Positions 7,490 through 17,800 of a DNA stretch of 21,845 nucleotides are shown here, one piece after another. This DNA comes from a virus, in IMG/VR virus record IMGVR_UViG_3300046742_000080, positions 1-21,845 of that record. One strand, given 5' to 3'. Both the position numbers and the translations under genes were made by a program. The notes beneath the pieces are model-generated. The model was not told the DNA's origin. It saw nothing but the letters and a program-made list of their open reading frames with translations, and ran no database searches. How positions within the stretch are numbered: position 1 is the first letter of the stretch; each line of letters opens with the position of its first letter.

Positions 7490-10400
7490 ATGGCAAATGA
7501 ATTTCTAGATGAGATTCTTAACGGTACGCCGGAGTTAGTAGAGGGAGCAATCGAAACTTTAAATGCACAAGATCTAGCCACTGCTGAACAAACAAAAGTT
7601 CTAGATGGTGCAGATGAAGTTGAGGCTGCTAACGCTGTACAAACTTCTGAATCTCCACAAGACAGCGGTTCTACGGAACCTGCTCAACCTGTTGAAGAGG
7701 CAGGAAACTCAGGGCTGTTGTCCGATCAGTTTCTTTCTGAAGCAACCAAAAGCATTAAAAACAGTCAAGAGGAGAAGTTAGCCATTCCTGTCGGTGTGGT
7801 TGACTTCGCTATTGACTCTATTAACACAATTGGCAACATTGTTCTTCGTGATCCTGGAGTCACCATTGATGACTCTGGGAACTTTCACTACAAGCAAGGT
7901 GCCGTAAATATCCCTAAGCTTCCTAAGTTTGAAAGCAAAGTAGCACAAGCTACACGGGAGATCTCTTCCGTTGTTGCTCCTAATATCTTCATTGCTGGTA
8001 AAGCTTTGCAAGGTGCTAGAGCACTCAACGCTGCAAATATCAGCCGTCAAGGTCTTGGTTGGCAACTTGGAAGCGACAAAGCTTTCCAATGGTTTGCCTC
8101 TACTGGTCTGACTGCTGGTATTGGTGCTGGTATTGACTACGTCTCCGAAGCCAGTACTGACGACAACCTAGGTGGCACTCTTAAAAAGAGTTGGCCTAGA
8201 ACTTATAGCTGGATCTCTGACGACTGGGCTACGCTTGATTCCGATAGTCCTGATGTTAAGCGCAACAAAAATATCAATGAAGGAATCTTTGCTGGATTGT
8301 TTAGTGACTTCCTGCAAGGCGCAGCAAAGCTCTTTAAAATCCGTAAAGGGATTAAGGAAGTAACCAAGTGGATCCCTGAAAATGAAAAGGCAAAGAATGC
8401 CAAGGTATGGTCAGAGGATCCAGAAGACTTCCTCTCTGATGATCCTGTAGAGAACACAGTCCTTAATTCTGCTAAGCGTCGTACTGAAGCGCTAGATCAA
8501 ACAGGTGGGTACAACTATTCCATCTCTGATGGTCAGCTTAATGAGCCTGTATTCGGCCTTCACGAAGCCTACGATGCTGTTGAAAGTGGCTCTAGGAGTG
8601 CTGACCCCAAAGGGGTGCTTGGAGCTTCTGTAGACGCTGTACGCATCGATAAGAACATTGACACAGTCTACGGACGACTTGGCAGTGTAATGACTGAAGG
8701 TGCCATCAAGTTCTCCAATAAGGCTGGTGATGCGGGTCTTGCTGTCATCAAAGGTCTCAAAGAGACACTGATCGAAGCTGGTGAGTATGGCTATCGCACT
8801 GATGGTGGTCGTTATATCTCTCATAAAGAGGTGATGGCATCTGGTGAAAAGATTGCTGCTGACCTGTTGGAGATGGATGTCTCCGAAATGAAGCGAATGT
8901 TTCGCAACCTGTCCGGTAAAGACGTTGACACTGGACTTAGTGAGCTGAACTCCGAAGCCTATGCAGGTGTAATGAAGGCTATTGGTGAGTACACCAAAGA
9001 GTTTGCCAACATGGATCACTTCCGTGCTGCTGGCTATGTAGCTACTTCAACTGCTGGTCAGATCTCTGACATGGCTCAGGCTTCTCGCCTTGCCGACAGC
9101 GTGTCTGCTGTGAGTCGTGCACAGGAACAGGTACTTGATCGTATTGAGTTTCTGATGCAAGTCAAAGGCCAAACGTCTTATGTACGTGGTCGTGCTTTGA
9201 ACATGCTGAATCTCTGGAAAACCGATCCTAAAAAGGCAAAAGAGGCAGTTAAAAATACCAAACAAGATACGATCGACAAGCTAAAGGAGATCTCTGAGGA
9301 AACCTCTGACACGATCGCTACCTTGCGTGCTGTCAAAGAACAACGTCCTGAAATGCTGGGACCGTTGATGCTTGCTTATGACATTACTGATGGCAGTGTC
9401 AGCTCTATGTCCAAGCTAAATCAGTATGTACGAAATACCACTGGTACTGTCAGCAAGATGTTCTTTGACGGCAGTCCTGACTTGGAGTCTGTTTGGCTTC
9501 AGGGTGTGTGGTCAAACATCTATAACTCTGTGCTCTCTTCTATTGGCACTCCGTTGAAGGCTACGTTCAGCAACGTTGCTCTAATGATTGAGCGTCCTAT
9601 TGCTACCTACGCTGGCGCAATGCTGTCTGGTGATGGAGCTACTCTCCGCAAAGCGCACTATATGTACACCGTTGGTATTGGTGAGACCTTGGGTCGATCC
9701 TTTAACCACATGAGTCAGGTATTTAAGCGTGCTTCTGCTGACCCTTCCTCGGTTGGCTACATCATGCGTGATGACATTGTTCGCAAGAATGATGACAAGA
9801 TTGCATTGCTGAACTCTTTTGCAGAAGCTGCAGAACAACGTGGTGAATCAGCACCAAAAGCAATGATGGTGCAGGTTGAAGCTATGAATGACTTGGCAGA
9901 ACATCCACTGCTTCGCTTCAGTGCTAACGCTATGACAGCGTTTGACGGCTTTACTCGTTCTTTCATTGCCAACATTGAGGCAAGAGGTCGTGCCTACGAC
10001 ACTCTGATGAATGCTGGTGACAAGGTTACTGCTAAGCGTGTTCGAGCTATGGCTCGTAATACCTACGGTCAGATGTTTGATGAATCTGGAATGATCACAG
10101 ATGAAGCTGTTGATTATGCCAGCCGTGAGATTGCAATGAACTTGGATGCTCCAGGTCTCCGCAGTCTTAACGGATTGATTTCACGGTATCCCATTGTCAA
10201 ACCGTTCATGATGTTCCCTAAAACATCTATGAGCATGATTGCGTTTACTCGTAGCCATACTCCTTTGGGGTTGTTTGTGCGTGATGTTGATACCTTTAGT
10301 ACTAAATATGCACGCCAAAGCAAAGAAAATGTTCGGTCCTTGCTAGAGGCTCGTGGTGTTCCCTACAGCCCTGAGACTGCAGAAGCTGCCTACAACACTA

Positions 10401-11455
10401 TTGCTGCTGAACTGAAGGGACGTCGTGCTATCGGCACGCTGTCTGTCCTTGGTGCTGGCGCCTTGTTCACTGGTGACCGCCTACGCGGCAATGGCCTCTA
10501 CGACAAAGAGAAGCAGAAGGTACGTCGTGAGACTGGTTGGCAGCCCCGTACGTACAAAGGTCTTGACGGCAAGTGGTACAGCTACGAAAACCTCGGTGCC
10601 ATCAGCGATTGGCTTGCTCTGACAGCCGACGTCATGGACCACTTCGACACTCTAGATGAGCCGTCACTGGAGCTGATGCTCAATAAGTCTGCTCATGTCC
10701 TTGCAGCAAACCTGACTAACAAATCATTCCTTGCTGGTCTTGAGCCTATGAATGACGTGTTGGCTGGTAACCCTGCTGCATTGTCACGCTGGGGTGCAAG
10801 CTTCCTTAGTGGCCTTGTTCCTGGTAGCGGTTTCCGTAATGAGTTTGCACGTCTGATGACACCGCAACTCAAAGAGATGGAGCAAGATTTCTTGCAACTT
10901 TTGGCTAACCGTAACCCAGTTTTCAAAGATCAACTGCCTGATGTCTATGACTGGATTGATGGTGGCAAGGTTGGTGAACCTACCAATTTCTTCCAAAGAG
11001 CTTGGAACACCTATTCACCATTCATGAAGCAGAGCGACAGCCTTAGCGAAGAAAAGCAGTTCCTAATCGACATTGAATTTAATGCTCGTCCTACCTTGAG
11101 TACTAATGGCAAAGGTGTTGAACTTACCCCTGAAATGCGTTCACAAATCACTAACGAAATGGGTAAGAACGGTGGGTTTAAACAGGCTATTCGTGAAGTC
11201 ATGAATACACCTGAAGGTAAAGCCTTCCGTGAACAATGGAAAGAAGCAGCTCGTAGCGGTATTTATCCAAAGCTTGCTGACTACAAAAACGTCCACCGTA
11301 TGCTTACACAACGACTTCGTGCTGAACAGAAGTACGCAATGTCTCGTGTAGAGCTTGCTCCTGAAATTGCTGAACTTGAGTTTACTAACAACCAAATTGA
11401 AGAGGCAACTCGTTTAGGACAAATTGAACGTATTAGACAACTACAGAACAACTAA
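7490..11455 (+). CDS. 16: Internal virion protein D (gp16-like), without transglycosylase domain
   Basis: 1321 residues, almost the same as T7 gp16 (1318), the largest ejected core protein, which spans the inner membrane and pulls in the first DNA. The first 75 residues are acidic and look disordered (Glu/Ala/Gln/Ser-rich), where T7 has its transglycosylase; no SLT motif is present. A small-residue hydrophobic segment, FASTGLTAGIGAGIDYV, near residue 210 and another near residue 980 (AIGTLSVLGAGALFTG) could contact membrane. The rest is helical with many charged repeats. Assignment is by size, position between gp15 and the fibre gene, and general resemblance to cyanopodovirus internal core proteins. 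The stop TAA shares a base with the ATG of the fibre gene (TAATG). Confidence 0.87.
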   Translation: MANEFLDEILNGTPELVEGAIETLNAQDLATAEQTKVLDGADEVEAANAVQTSESPQDSGSTEPAQPVEEAGNSGLLSDQFLSEATKSIKNSQEEKLAIPVGVVDFAIDSINTIGNIVLRDPGVTIDDSGNFHYKQGAVNIPKLPKFESKVAQATREISSVVAPNIFIAGKALQGARALNAANISRQGLGWQLGSDKAFQWFASTGLTAGIGAGIDYVSEASTDDNLGGTLKKSWPRTYSWISDDWATLDSDSPDVKRNKNINEGIFAGLFSDFLQGAAKLFKIRKGIKEVTKWIPENEKAKNAKVWSEDPEDFLSDDPVENTVLNSAKRRTEALDQTGGYNYSISDGQLNEPVFGLHEAYDAVESGSRSADPKGVLGASVDAVRIDKNIDTVYGRLGSVMTEGAIKFSNKAGDAGLAVIKGLKETLIEAGEYGYRTDGGRYISHKEVMASGEKIAADLLEMDVSEMKRMFRNLSGKDVDTGLSELNSEAYAGVMKAIGEYTKEFANMDHFRAAGYVATSTAGQISDMAQASRLADSVSAVSRAQEQVLDRIEFLMQVKGQTSYVRGRALNMLNLWKTDPKKAKEAVKNTKQDTIDKLKEISEETSDTIATLRAVKEQRPEMLGPLMLAYDITDGSVSSMSKLNQYVRNTTGTVSKMFFDGSPDLESVWLQGVWSNIYNSVLSSIGTPLKATFSNVALMIERPIATYAGAMLSGDGATLRKAHYMYTVGIGETLGRSFNHMSQVFKRASADPSSVGYIMRDDIVRKNDDKIALLNSFAEAAEQRGESAPKAMMVQVEAMNDLAEHPLLRFSANAMTAFDGFTRSFIANIEARGRAYDTLMNAGDKVTAKRVRAMARNTYGQMFDESGMITDEAVDYASREIAMNLDAPGLRSLNGLISRYPIVKPFMMFPKTSMSMIAFTRSHTPLGLFVRDVDTFSTKYARQSKENVRSLLEARGVPYSPETAEAAYNTIAAELKGRRAIGTLSVLGAGALFTGDRLRGNGLYDKEKQKVRRETGWQPRTYKGLDGKWYSYENLGAISDWLALTADVMDHFDTLDEPSLELMLNKSAHVLAANLTNKSFLAGLEPMNDVLAGNPAALSRWGASFLSGLVPGSGFRNEFARLMTPQLKEMEQDFLQLLANRNPVFKDQLPDVYDWIDGGKVGEPTNFFQRAWNTYSPFMKQSDSLSEEKQFLIDIEFNARPTLSTNGKGVELTPEMRSQITNEMGKNGGFKQAIREVMNTPEGKAFREQWKEAARSGIYPKLADYKNVHRMLTQRLRAEQKYAMSRVELAPEIAELEFTNNQIEEATRLGQIERIRQLQNN

Positions 11456-14307
11456 TGGCTGAATCTCAATACACAGCTCCAGCCACTTACACTATTACTT
11501 TCCCTTCGTTGTCTCAAGCTGAGGTCAAGGTAAGTGTTAATGGAGCGGAACTTTCTACCAGTAACTACTCCATTTCCGGTTACGCAACCTCTGGCAGTGG
11601 TACTGTAACTATTACCTCCACCGTTAACACTGGTGACATTGTCCGTATCTTCCGTGATACTGATGTCACTACTCCTGAAGCTACGTTTGCTCCAGGTGCG
11701 TCAATTAAGGCGAACGACCTCAACGAAAACAACCAACAGCTTCGCTATAAACTTGAGGAAAAAATTGATGCTTCTAACATCGCTACTGCTGCTGTTGTTA
11801 CTGATGCTATACGTGATTTAAATGTCACTACAGCTAAACTTGCTGATGGCAGTGTAACTACCGTCAAGATTGCATCCGATGCTGTTACTAACGCCAAGTT
11901 GGCTGACAACTCGGTTGCAATCGAACAGATGCAAGACAACTCGGTAGATACACCTGAGCTTGTCGATGCTGCTGTTACTAACGTCAAACTAGCAGATAAC
12001 TCTGTTAGTCAAAGCAAGATGCAGGACGACTCCGTCGGTACTGCTGAAATCATTGACCTCAACGTCACGACAGCAAAGCTAGCTGATAATGCTGTCACAA
12101 CCGTCAAAATTACTGACGACAACGTAACAGAGCCTAAGCTTGCTCCTAATTCCGTTACTAACCGACAGATTGCTGACGGGTCTATTAGCGGTGCCAAGAT
12201 TACTAACGGCACCCTTGATATTCAAGCTGTCCTAGATGTTGACTTTAGAACTCTTGCTGAGCAAAACGCAGGTCCTAATGATGTAGGCAACGACGACGAG
12301 ATCTCCACTACTGCTGCTAATAACAAACGGTATGATGTTATCTACCAATCAGGTACACCTTCATCAACCGATTTTGTTACTGGTAAGCTTTGGTACGATC
12401 ATGCTAATGACCAAACACTTTATGTTTGGGATGGTAGTAACTGGCTGGGCATCTCATCTGGCGGTACTTTTGTCACGCAACCAACCGTCATTTGGGTTGA
12501 TAGTGTCAACGGTCTAGATACTAATGATGGTCACCGTGTCATTGATGCGATGAAGACCATTAAGGCTGCTGTTGCATCTGCAGATCATGGTGACATTGTT
12601 CTTGTAGCCCCTGGTGTCTATCGGGAAACTCTTCCCATCGACATTACTGTCAATAACCTGTCAATCGTTGGTCAATCTCTTCGTAGTTGCTTTATTCACC
12701 CGACACCGGCAACTGAAGAGAACATCATGTTCCGCGTTAACAGCGGTACACAGATTGCTAACTTCTCTTTTGGTGGTCTTAAGGCTAGCGGTACACGTGG
12801 TGGTCACGCTATTGACTCTGACAGTACCTACGGACTTCCTACTAACCAGGCTTTTGTTTGCGCGTTCTATCCAAACGCAGTCATCTATAAGTCTCCGTAC
12901 ATCCAGAACTGTACAAACTTTGCTGACTCTGGGATCTACAACCACACACAAGCTGAATACAACGCTAACAACAGCCTTGGTGGTTTCTTTGACCCTAATA
13001 ACGTTCAGCAAGGTGGTTTCGGTGGTGACCTTACTTCCGGTCCTACTGGTGGTGGTCTTTTGGTTGACGGCGCTACCGTGGCAACTAACTCACCACTCCG
13101 TTCAATGGTGGTGGATTCGTTCACGCAAGTTACGCTTGACGGTCCTGGCATCCTTTGCTGCAACAACGGTTATGCACAGCTTGTGTCGTTCTTCGGCACC
13201 TTCTGTCACTACCACGCAAAGGCACTTAATGGCGGTCAACTTAACCTCAGCAACTGTACGACTGACTACGGTCGGTATGGTCTGATTGCTGACGGTAAAT
13301 CCTCCAGTGCAATCTTTACTGCCTCAGCCACGGCTGCTGCCTCTACTGGAGACCTGTTCTTCACTATTGGTGCTCAGACTGCTGGAGCTGCCTGGCATGG
13401 TTCTGCCACACGTCCACAAGACAACATGCTTGTGACGATTGGCTCTAACACTTATCCTGTTAAGTCAGCAACTGCTAATGGTGCTGGGTGGGATGTCTAC
13501 ATCGAGAACCCTGACCCGACAGCACTTGCAACCAATCTTGGTTTGTCTGCTGCTATTTCTAGTGGTGATGCTGTCAGCTTCTTTTACCGCTCCTATATCT
13601 CTACTGGTGGTCACACCTTTGAGTATGTAGGTTCTGGTACTGACTACCGTGCTGATCCAGCTAACGGTGGCGTTCCTATCGAAGCCAACCAAGTTAAGAG
13701 TCTGAACAACGGTAAGGTGTGGCAGTCAAGCACTGACCACAACGGTAAGTTCAAAGTTGGTGATACGTTCTCTGTTGACCAACGTACTGGTCAGGTAAAC
13801 ATCAGTCTTGATGCTTATCGACCTGAACTTGTTAACGACCTAAGTCCTCAGCTTGGTGGTGATCTTGATGTCAATAACAAGGATATTACAGGTACGGTCA
13901 AACTAAACGGTCTGATTTATCCGTCTGTTGACGGTGCCGTTGATCAAGTCTTGAAGACTGACGGTAGTGGCAATCTGAGCTTTGTCGGCATCACATCACT
14001 GCAAGGCGCTGGGATGCAGAACCTTAGTGACGACAGCACACCACAACTTGGTGGTCAGCTCGATGCTGTTAATAACAAGATCGTCAACCTTGCGTCTCCT
14101 ACAAGTAATAACGACGCAGCTAACAAAACTTATGTCGATAATGCTATCGGCAACATTGATGCAGCTTTTATCGAGACTGCTCAAACCCTTGCTGCTGATA
14201 AAACCATCAGTGCAAATGTAAATGCCGCTTGTGTCGGTCCAATCGCAGTCGATTCAGGCGTCACGCTGACTGTTGGTGCAAACTCTAAACTCGTCGTTCT
14301 TAACTAA
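11455..14307 (+). CDS. 17: Tail fibre: T7 gp17-like anchor, decapeptide-repeat shaft and pectate-lyase-like beta-helix
   Basis: 950 residues (T7 gp17: 553). Residues 1 to about 120 are the T7 fibre anchor domain that binds the tail: YTAPATYTITFPSL at the start, then IVRIFRDTDVTTP and SIKANDLNENNQQLRYKLEE. Residues 123-252 are thirteen tandem 10-residue repeats (listed separately). From about residue 345 (VIWVDSVNGLDTND) through LVAPGVYRETLPI and LSIVGQSLR to about 735 it looks like a right-handed parallel beta-helix of the pectate-lyase type found in cyanophage fibres. The C-terminal part has two PQLGG(D/Q)LD copies (798 and 863), an NDAANKTYVDNAI segment and a conserved-looking end, TLTVGANSKLVVLN. 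It recognises the host surface. No polysaccharide-cleaving residues can be asserted from reading alone. Confidence 0.88.
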   Translation: MAESQYTAPATYTITFPSLSQAEVKVSVNGAELSTSNYSISGYATSGSGTVTITSTVNTGDIVRIFRDTDVTTPEATFAPGASIKANDLNENNQQLRYKLEEKIDASNIATAAVVTDAIRDLNVTTAKLADGSVTTVKIASDAVTNAKLADNSVAIEQMQDNSVDTPELVDAAVTNVKLADNSVSQSKMQDDSVGTAEIIDLNVTTAKLADNAVTTVKITDDNVTEPKLAPNSVTNRQIADGSISGAKITNGTLDIQAVLDVDFRTLAEQNAGPNDVGNDDEISTTAANNKRYDVIYQSGTPSSTDFVTGKLWYDHANDQTLYVWDGSNWLGISSGGTFVTQPTVIWVDSVNGLDTNDGHRVIDAMKTIKAAVASADHGDIVLVAPGVYRETLPIDITVNNLSIVGQSLRSCFIHPTPATEENIMFRVNSGTQIANFSFGGLKASGTRGGHAIDSDSTYGLPTNQAFVCAFYPNAVIYKSPYIQNCTNFADSGIYNHTQAEYNANNSLGGFFDPNNVQQGGFGGDLTSGPTGGGLLVDGATVATNSPLRSMVVDSFTQVTLDGPGILCCNNGYAQLVSFFGTFCHYHAKALNGGQLNLSNCTTDYGRYGLIADGKSSSAIFTASATAAASTGDLFFTIGAQTAGAAWHGSATRPQDNMLVTIGSNTYPVKSATANGAGWDVYIENPDPTALATNLGLSAAISSGDAVSFFYRSYISTGGHTFEYVGSGTDYRADPANGGVPIEANQVKSLNNGKVWQSSTDHNGKFKVGDTFSVDQRTGQVNISLDAYRPELVNDLSPQLGGDLDVNNKDITGTVKLNGLIYPSVDGAVDQVLKTDGSGNLSFVGITSLQGAGMQNLSDDSTPQLGGQLDAVNNKIVNLASPTSNNDAANKTYVDNAIGNIDAAFIETAQTLAADKTISANVNAACVGPIAVDSGVTLTVGANSKLVVLN
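11821..12210 (+). repeat. Thirteen tandem decapeptide repeats in the tail fibre
   Basis: Thirteen in-frame 30-base units encode the pattern (N/S/A)-V-T-T-x-K-(L/I)-A-D-(N/G), for example NVTTAKLADG, AVTNAKLADN, NVTEPKLAPN, ending SISGAKITNG. Ile, Leu, Met and Val alternate at fixed positions, which suggests a trimeric beta-structured shaft. The DNA units have diverged by synonymous changes, so the period is kept by selection on the protein and is not a recent expansion. Confidence 0.9.
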
Positions 14308-14309
14308 TC

Positions 14310-14810
14310 ATGGCTTACGGAAAAATTAAAGCAGATACTCTTACCTGGGACAACGCAGGTACAGATACTGACATCACTATTAGCGGTATTCCTACCGCTG
14401 CACAGCTTGCAGCAAAACAAGATGCAGATGCAACCATCGTTAAGACTGGTGTAGAGCAAACCTTTACTGCTGGTCAGCGTGGAGAGATTACAGAGCTTGC
14501 TGCTGGCACTTCTTTCACTATTGATCTTGACGCATCCAACAACTTCCTGATTCAACCCAATGGCACCTACACGGTGACTCTGAGCAACGTCAGCGGTGCT
14601 AAAGGTCAATGTGGATCTATCTTCATCAAACCCACCGCAACTGCTGCTAGCGGCTCATTCCCTACCACGATGAAGTTTGTTGGTGGTGCAGCTGGCATCA
14701 CCTTGACTGGCACCAGTGGTTCTATTGATCGTATCGATTACATCGTCCAAGACGATAGCGCAGGCTATGAGTGTCTCACCTGCAACTTTACTGCCAACTA
14801 CGAAGCTTGA
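14310..14810 (+). CDS. Small fibre-associated structural protein
   Basis: 166 residues starting two bases after the fibre gene stop. The N-terminus (MAYGKIKADTLTWDNAGTD) and the body (FTAGQRGEITELAAGTSFTI, then a 'NNFLIQPNGTYTVTLSN' strand pair, GQCGSIFIKPTA and a final IDRIDYIVQDD segment) resemble the C-terminal domain of many phage tail fibres, here as a separate gene. It is rich in Thr, Ala, Gly and Ser and probably all-beta. It most likely sits on or near the fibre. There is no Shine-Dalgarno sequence; translation is probably coupled to the fibre gene. Its exact function is not known to me. Confidence 0.72.
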   Translation: MAYGKIKADTLTWDNAGTDTDITISGIPTAAQLAAKQDADATIVKTGVEQTFTAGQRGEITELAAGTSFTIDLDASNNFLIQPNGTYTVTLSNVSGAKGQCGSIFIKPTATAASGSFPTTMKFVGGAAGITLTGTSGSIDRIDYIVQDDSAGYECLTCNFTANYEA

Positions 14811-14813
14811 TAT

Positions 14814-17800
14814 ATGCCAGTATTTAATAACGCCTTGGCCGGTGCTTCCGGTCAGGGCAGCGGCGGCTATGTAATTGAAAAGAGCCTTAGGTTTAAAGGC
14901 GGTTCTGACGCTAGCTTAACCAGAACTCCTACAACAGCTGGTAGTTCATCTGCTTTTACTTTAAGTACTTGGGTTAAACGCAGTCTTTCAACGACTTACG
15001 AGTATTTGATGTGGACAACTACATCGTTTTATATTAATTTTACAAATACCGATAAAATTAATATCGCTCTTTATGCACCGGATGGGTCTAGTTGGGCTGT
15101 AATTGCAACTTCGCAAGCAAGGTTTAGAGACCCTAGTGCTTGGTATCACATTGTTGTTTCTCTAGATTCATCAGCAGGAACTGCTAATTCCGATAGACTC
15201 AAGTTGTGGGTTAATGGTAAAGAATCTCCCCTGGATTATACAGCTTATTGGGGTGGTTTGATTACAGGAAATGTTAAAGACGTTAATACCACAATAGAGC
15301 ATGAAATTGGCGCTCGCAATCCCTACCCTTGTGATTTTTACCTTGCTGATTATTATTGGATTGATGGTCAAGGTTTGACCCAAAATGACTTTGGTGAATT
15401 TGACGACAACAACGTCTGGCAAGCAAAGGAGTTTACCGGAACATACGGTACTAACGGCTTCCACCTCGACTTCTCCGACACAAGCAGCACTGCTGCGCTT
15501 GGATTTGACGCCAACGTAGAAGGCACTAGGTACAGCGCCTTTGTGACTGGTTTTCAAAGTAGCCATCCTCCCGCAAATATGTTTGATGGTTCTACATCGA
15601 CATTTACTCTAGGTGCGAACAGTGGAGGCATTATGACCTTCACTCCTGGAACGGCTATCCCTTACGCAGCAGCTAGCGGCGGTGTCGAACTTTATCTGCA
15701 CCCTGGCTCACAACCAGACAGATTTCGGATCAATGGTGGTAGTTGGGTCAACCAAACAAACCAAGCAACAGGCGGCTGGCAAACAATTTCTACAGGTGAT
15801 GGAAGTATCACCAAAATCGAGTTCCAGGATCAAGCTACTTCTGAAGCAGTCGTTTACGCCATCCGTGTCAACGGAACAATCCTGACTGATCCGTCTGGAG
15901 CGAATGACTGGACGGTAAATAATGTTAACGGTTTGGGTAACGGCACTAAGTATCGCACTCTGGAGCTGAGTGCAAACCATCCCTCTGGTGTTGTTTCTCA
16001 GCGAGACAATGCTTTTGACGCAGCTCGGATTGCTACTTACGTAAATACAAACACATGGGCGATCACCAATACAGCTTGGTTGGGATCTTACGCTAATGGA
16101 TATGCTGAAGCGAGATGGATACCTGTCGGAGGATATGCAGTAACTAGCTCTTTGAGAGTTTATTTTGGTGTCTATAGCAATGTATCACGTAGAACGACTC
16201 TTACGATTACTTATACCGATGGCACTACAGAGTCAAGCCCACAGTTTTCATCTGGTATCAATAACTGGATGACTTTGTTTACTGCAAGCAATGCTGCAGG
16301 CAAGACAATTCAAAAAATTGAGATAACTAATCCAGACACTACAAATATTCAATTTGGTGGTTTTGTTATTGATAACGTTATTGTTGAATCTTTAAATGTA
16401 GATACTGACGTTCTGCGTGACGTACCAACAAACGGCGATTCGTCAAATGACACTGGTGCGGGCGGAGAAGTCAGCGGGAACTACTGCACATGGAACCCCT
16501 TAGCAGAGCAGGGAAGCGACTCAATTACTTTGTCAAACGGCAACTTAACTGCCACTGTTGGCTCAACAAGAAGCTCGTTTTTTGGAACGATGGCTCTAGA
16601 AGGCAAAATTTACTGGGAAATTGTCTTTACTGGCGGTGCTTATGTGTTTGGCATGGCGGATGCAAGTATGTTCAACACTACGGCAAATACAGCTCCAAAC
16701 AGATTTATTGGCGAGACCTCTACATCTTGGGGTATTGGCGATGACGGCACTGTTTACAACAATGGTGCAAGTCAAGGCGCTGAAACATCATGGACAAATG
16801 GTGATGTCATGGGGTGGTCATACGACTCAAGCAACGGTGCGATCAAGATCTATAAAAACGGCACTTTGAACGGATCTTATACGGCATCAACTGCAAATAC
16901 TTATTTCCCTGCCGCAACACTTTTAACTTCTGGAGCGTCAGTTGACGCAAACTTCGGCCAACGCCCCTTTGCCTATAGCGCCCCAACTGGATTTAAAGCG
17001 CTATGCACAACGAACCTTCCCGACCCGACGATTGCCGATGGTTCGACGGCATTTGATGCTGCACTATGGACCGGAAACGGCACTTCGCAATCAATATCAG
17101 GACTTGAATTCAGCCCAGATCTTGTCTGGGTTAAAGGGAGAAATGCGGCTAATGGTCATAACTTGCAAAACACAATTAGCGGAACAGGTAAGTTTCTGCA
17201 AACACATACCACTAGCGCAGAAGGCTCTAACACTACAAAGATTACTGCGTTTAACAGCGACGGTTTTTCGCTTGGAAGCAATGCCGGAGTCAATAACAAC
17301 AATGACACTTATGTCGGCTGGGCTTGGGACGCTGGTGATGATGCTAACCCGGTCAGCAACACTGACGGCAGCCAAACTTCACAGGTTAGAGCAAATCCAA
17401 CGGCTGGATTCAGTATTGCTACTTTCAACACGCCAGATCCATCTGCACAGTTTACTTATGGGCATGGATTAAATGCTGCTCCTGAATTTGTGATCCATAA
17501 GTTTACTGGCTGGAACAGTAACTGGTACTCATATCACAAATCCATAGGCCAAAAATACATTAACCTAAATGATACTGGCGCGGCAGCAACAAATGAGTTT
17601 ACGACTGGACCAACATCTAGTGTTTTTACATATCCTTCGTCGCTAATTGTTGGACCTAACTATCCAATGGTGGCTTTCTCGTTTACTTCTGTCGAAGGCT
17701 ATAGCGCGTTTGGTTCGTACACCGGCAATGGTGTAACCGATGGTCCGTTTGTATATACAGGATTTAGACCTGCATTTGTCCTTTACAAAAGAACAGACAG

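Noticed and set aside
8492-9019. 175-codon open frame on the - strand inside gene 16
   Set aside because: Antisense shadow of a long, biased gene; no start context, no recognisable protein, and all other genes run on the + strand.
12614-13285. 223-codon open frame overlapping the tail fibre gene in a second + frame
   Set aside because: It reads as a Leu/Thr/Val/Ser-rich string with no domain. It arises from the codon bias of the fibre gene, whose own frame is well supported by repeats and beta-helix motifs.
16942-17472. 176-codon open frame in another + frame inside the 1072-residue gene
   Set aside because: Low-quality composition, no motifs; the overlapping frame continues a clear domain set through this region.
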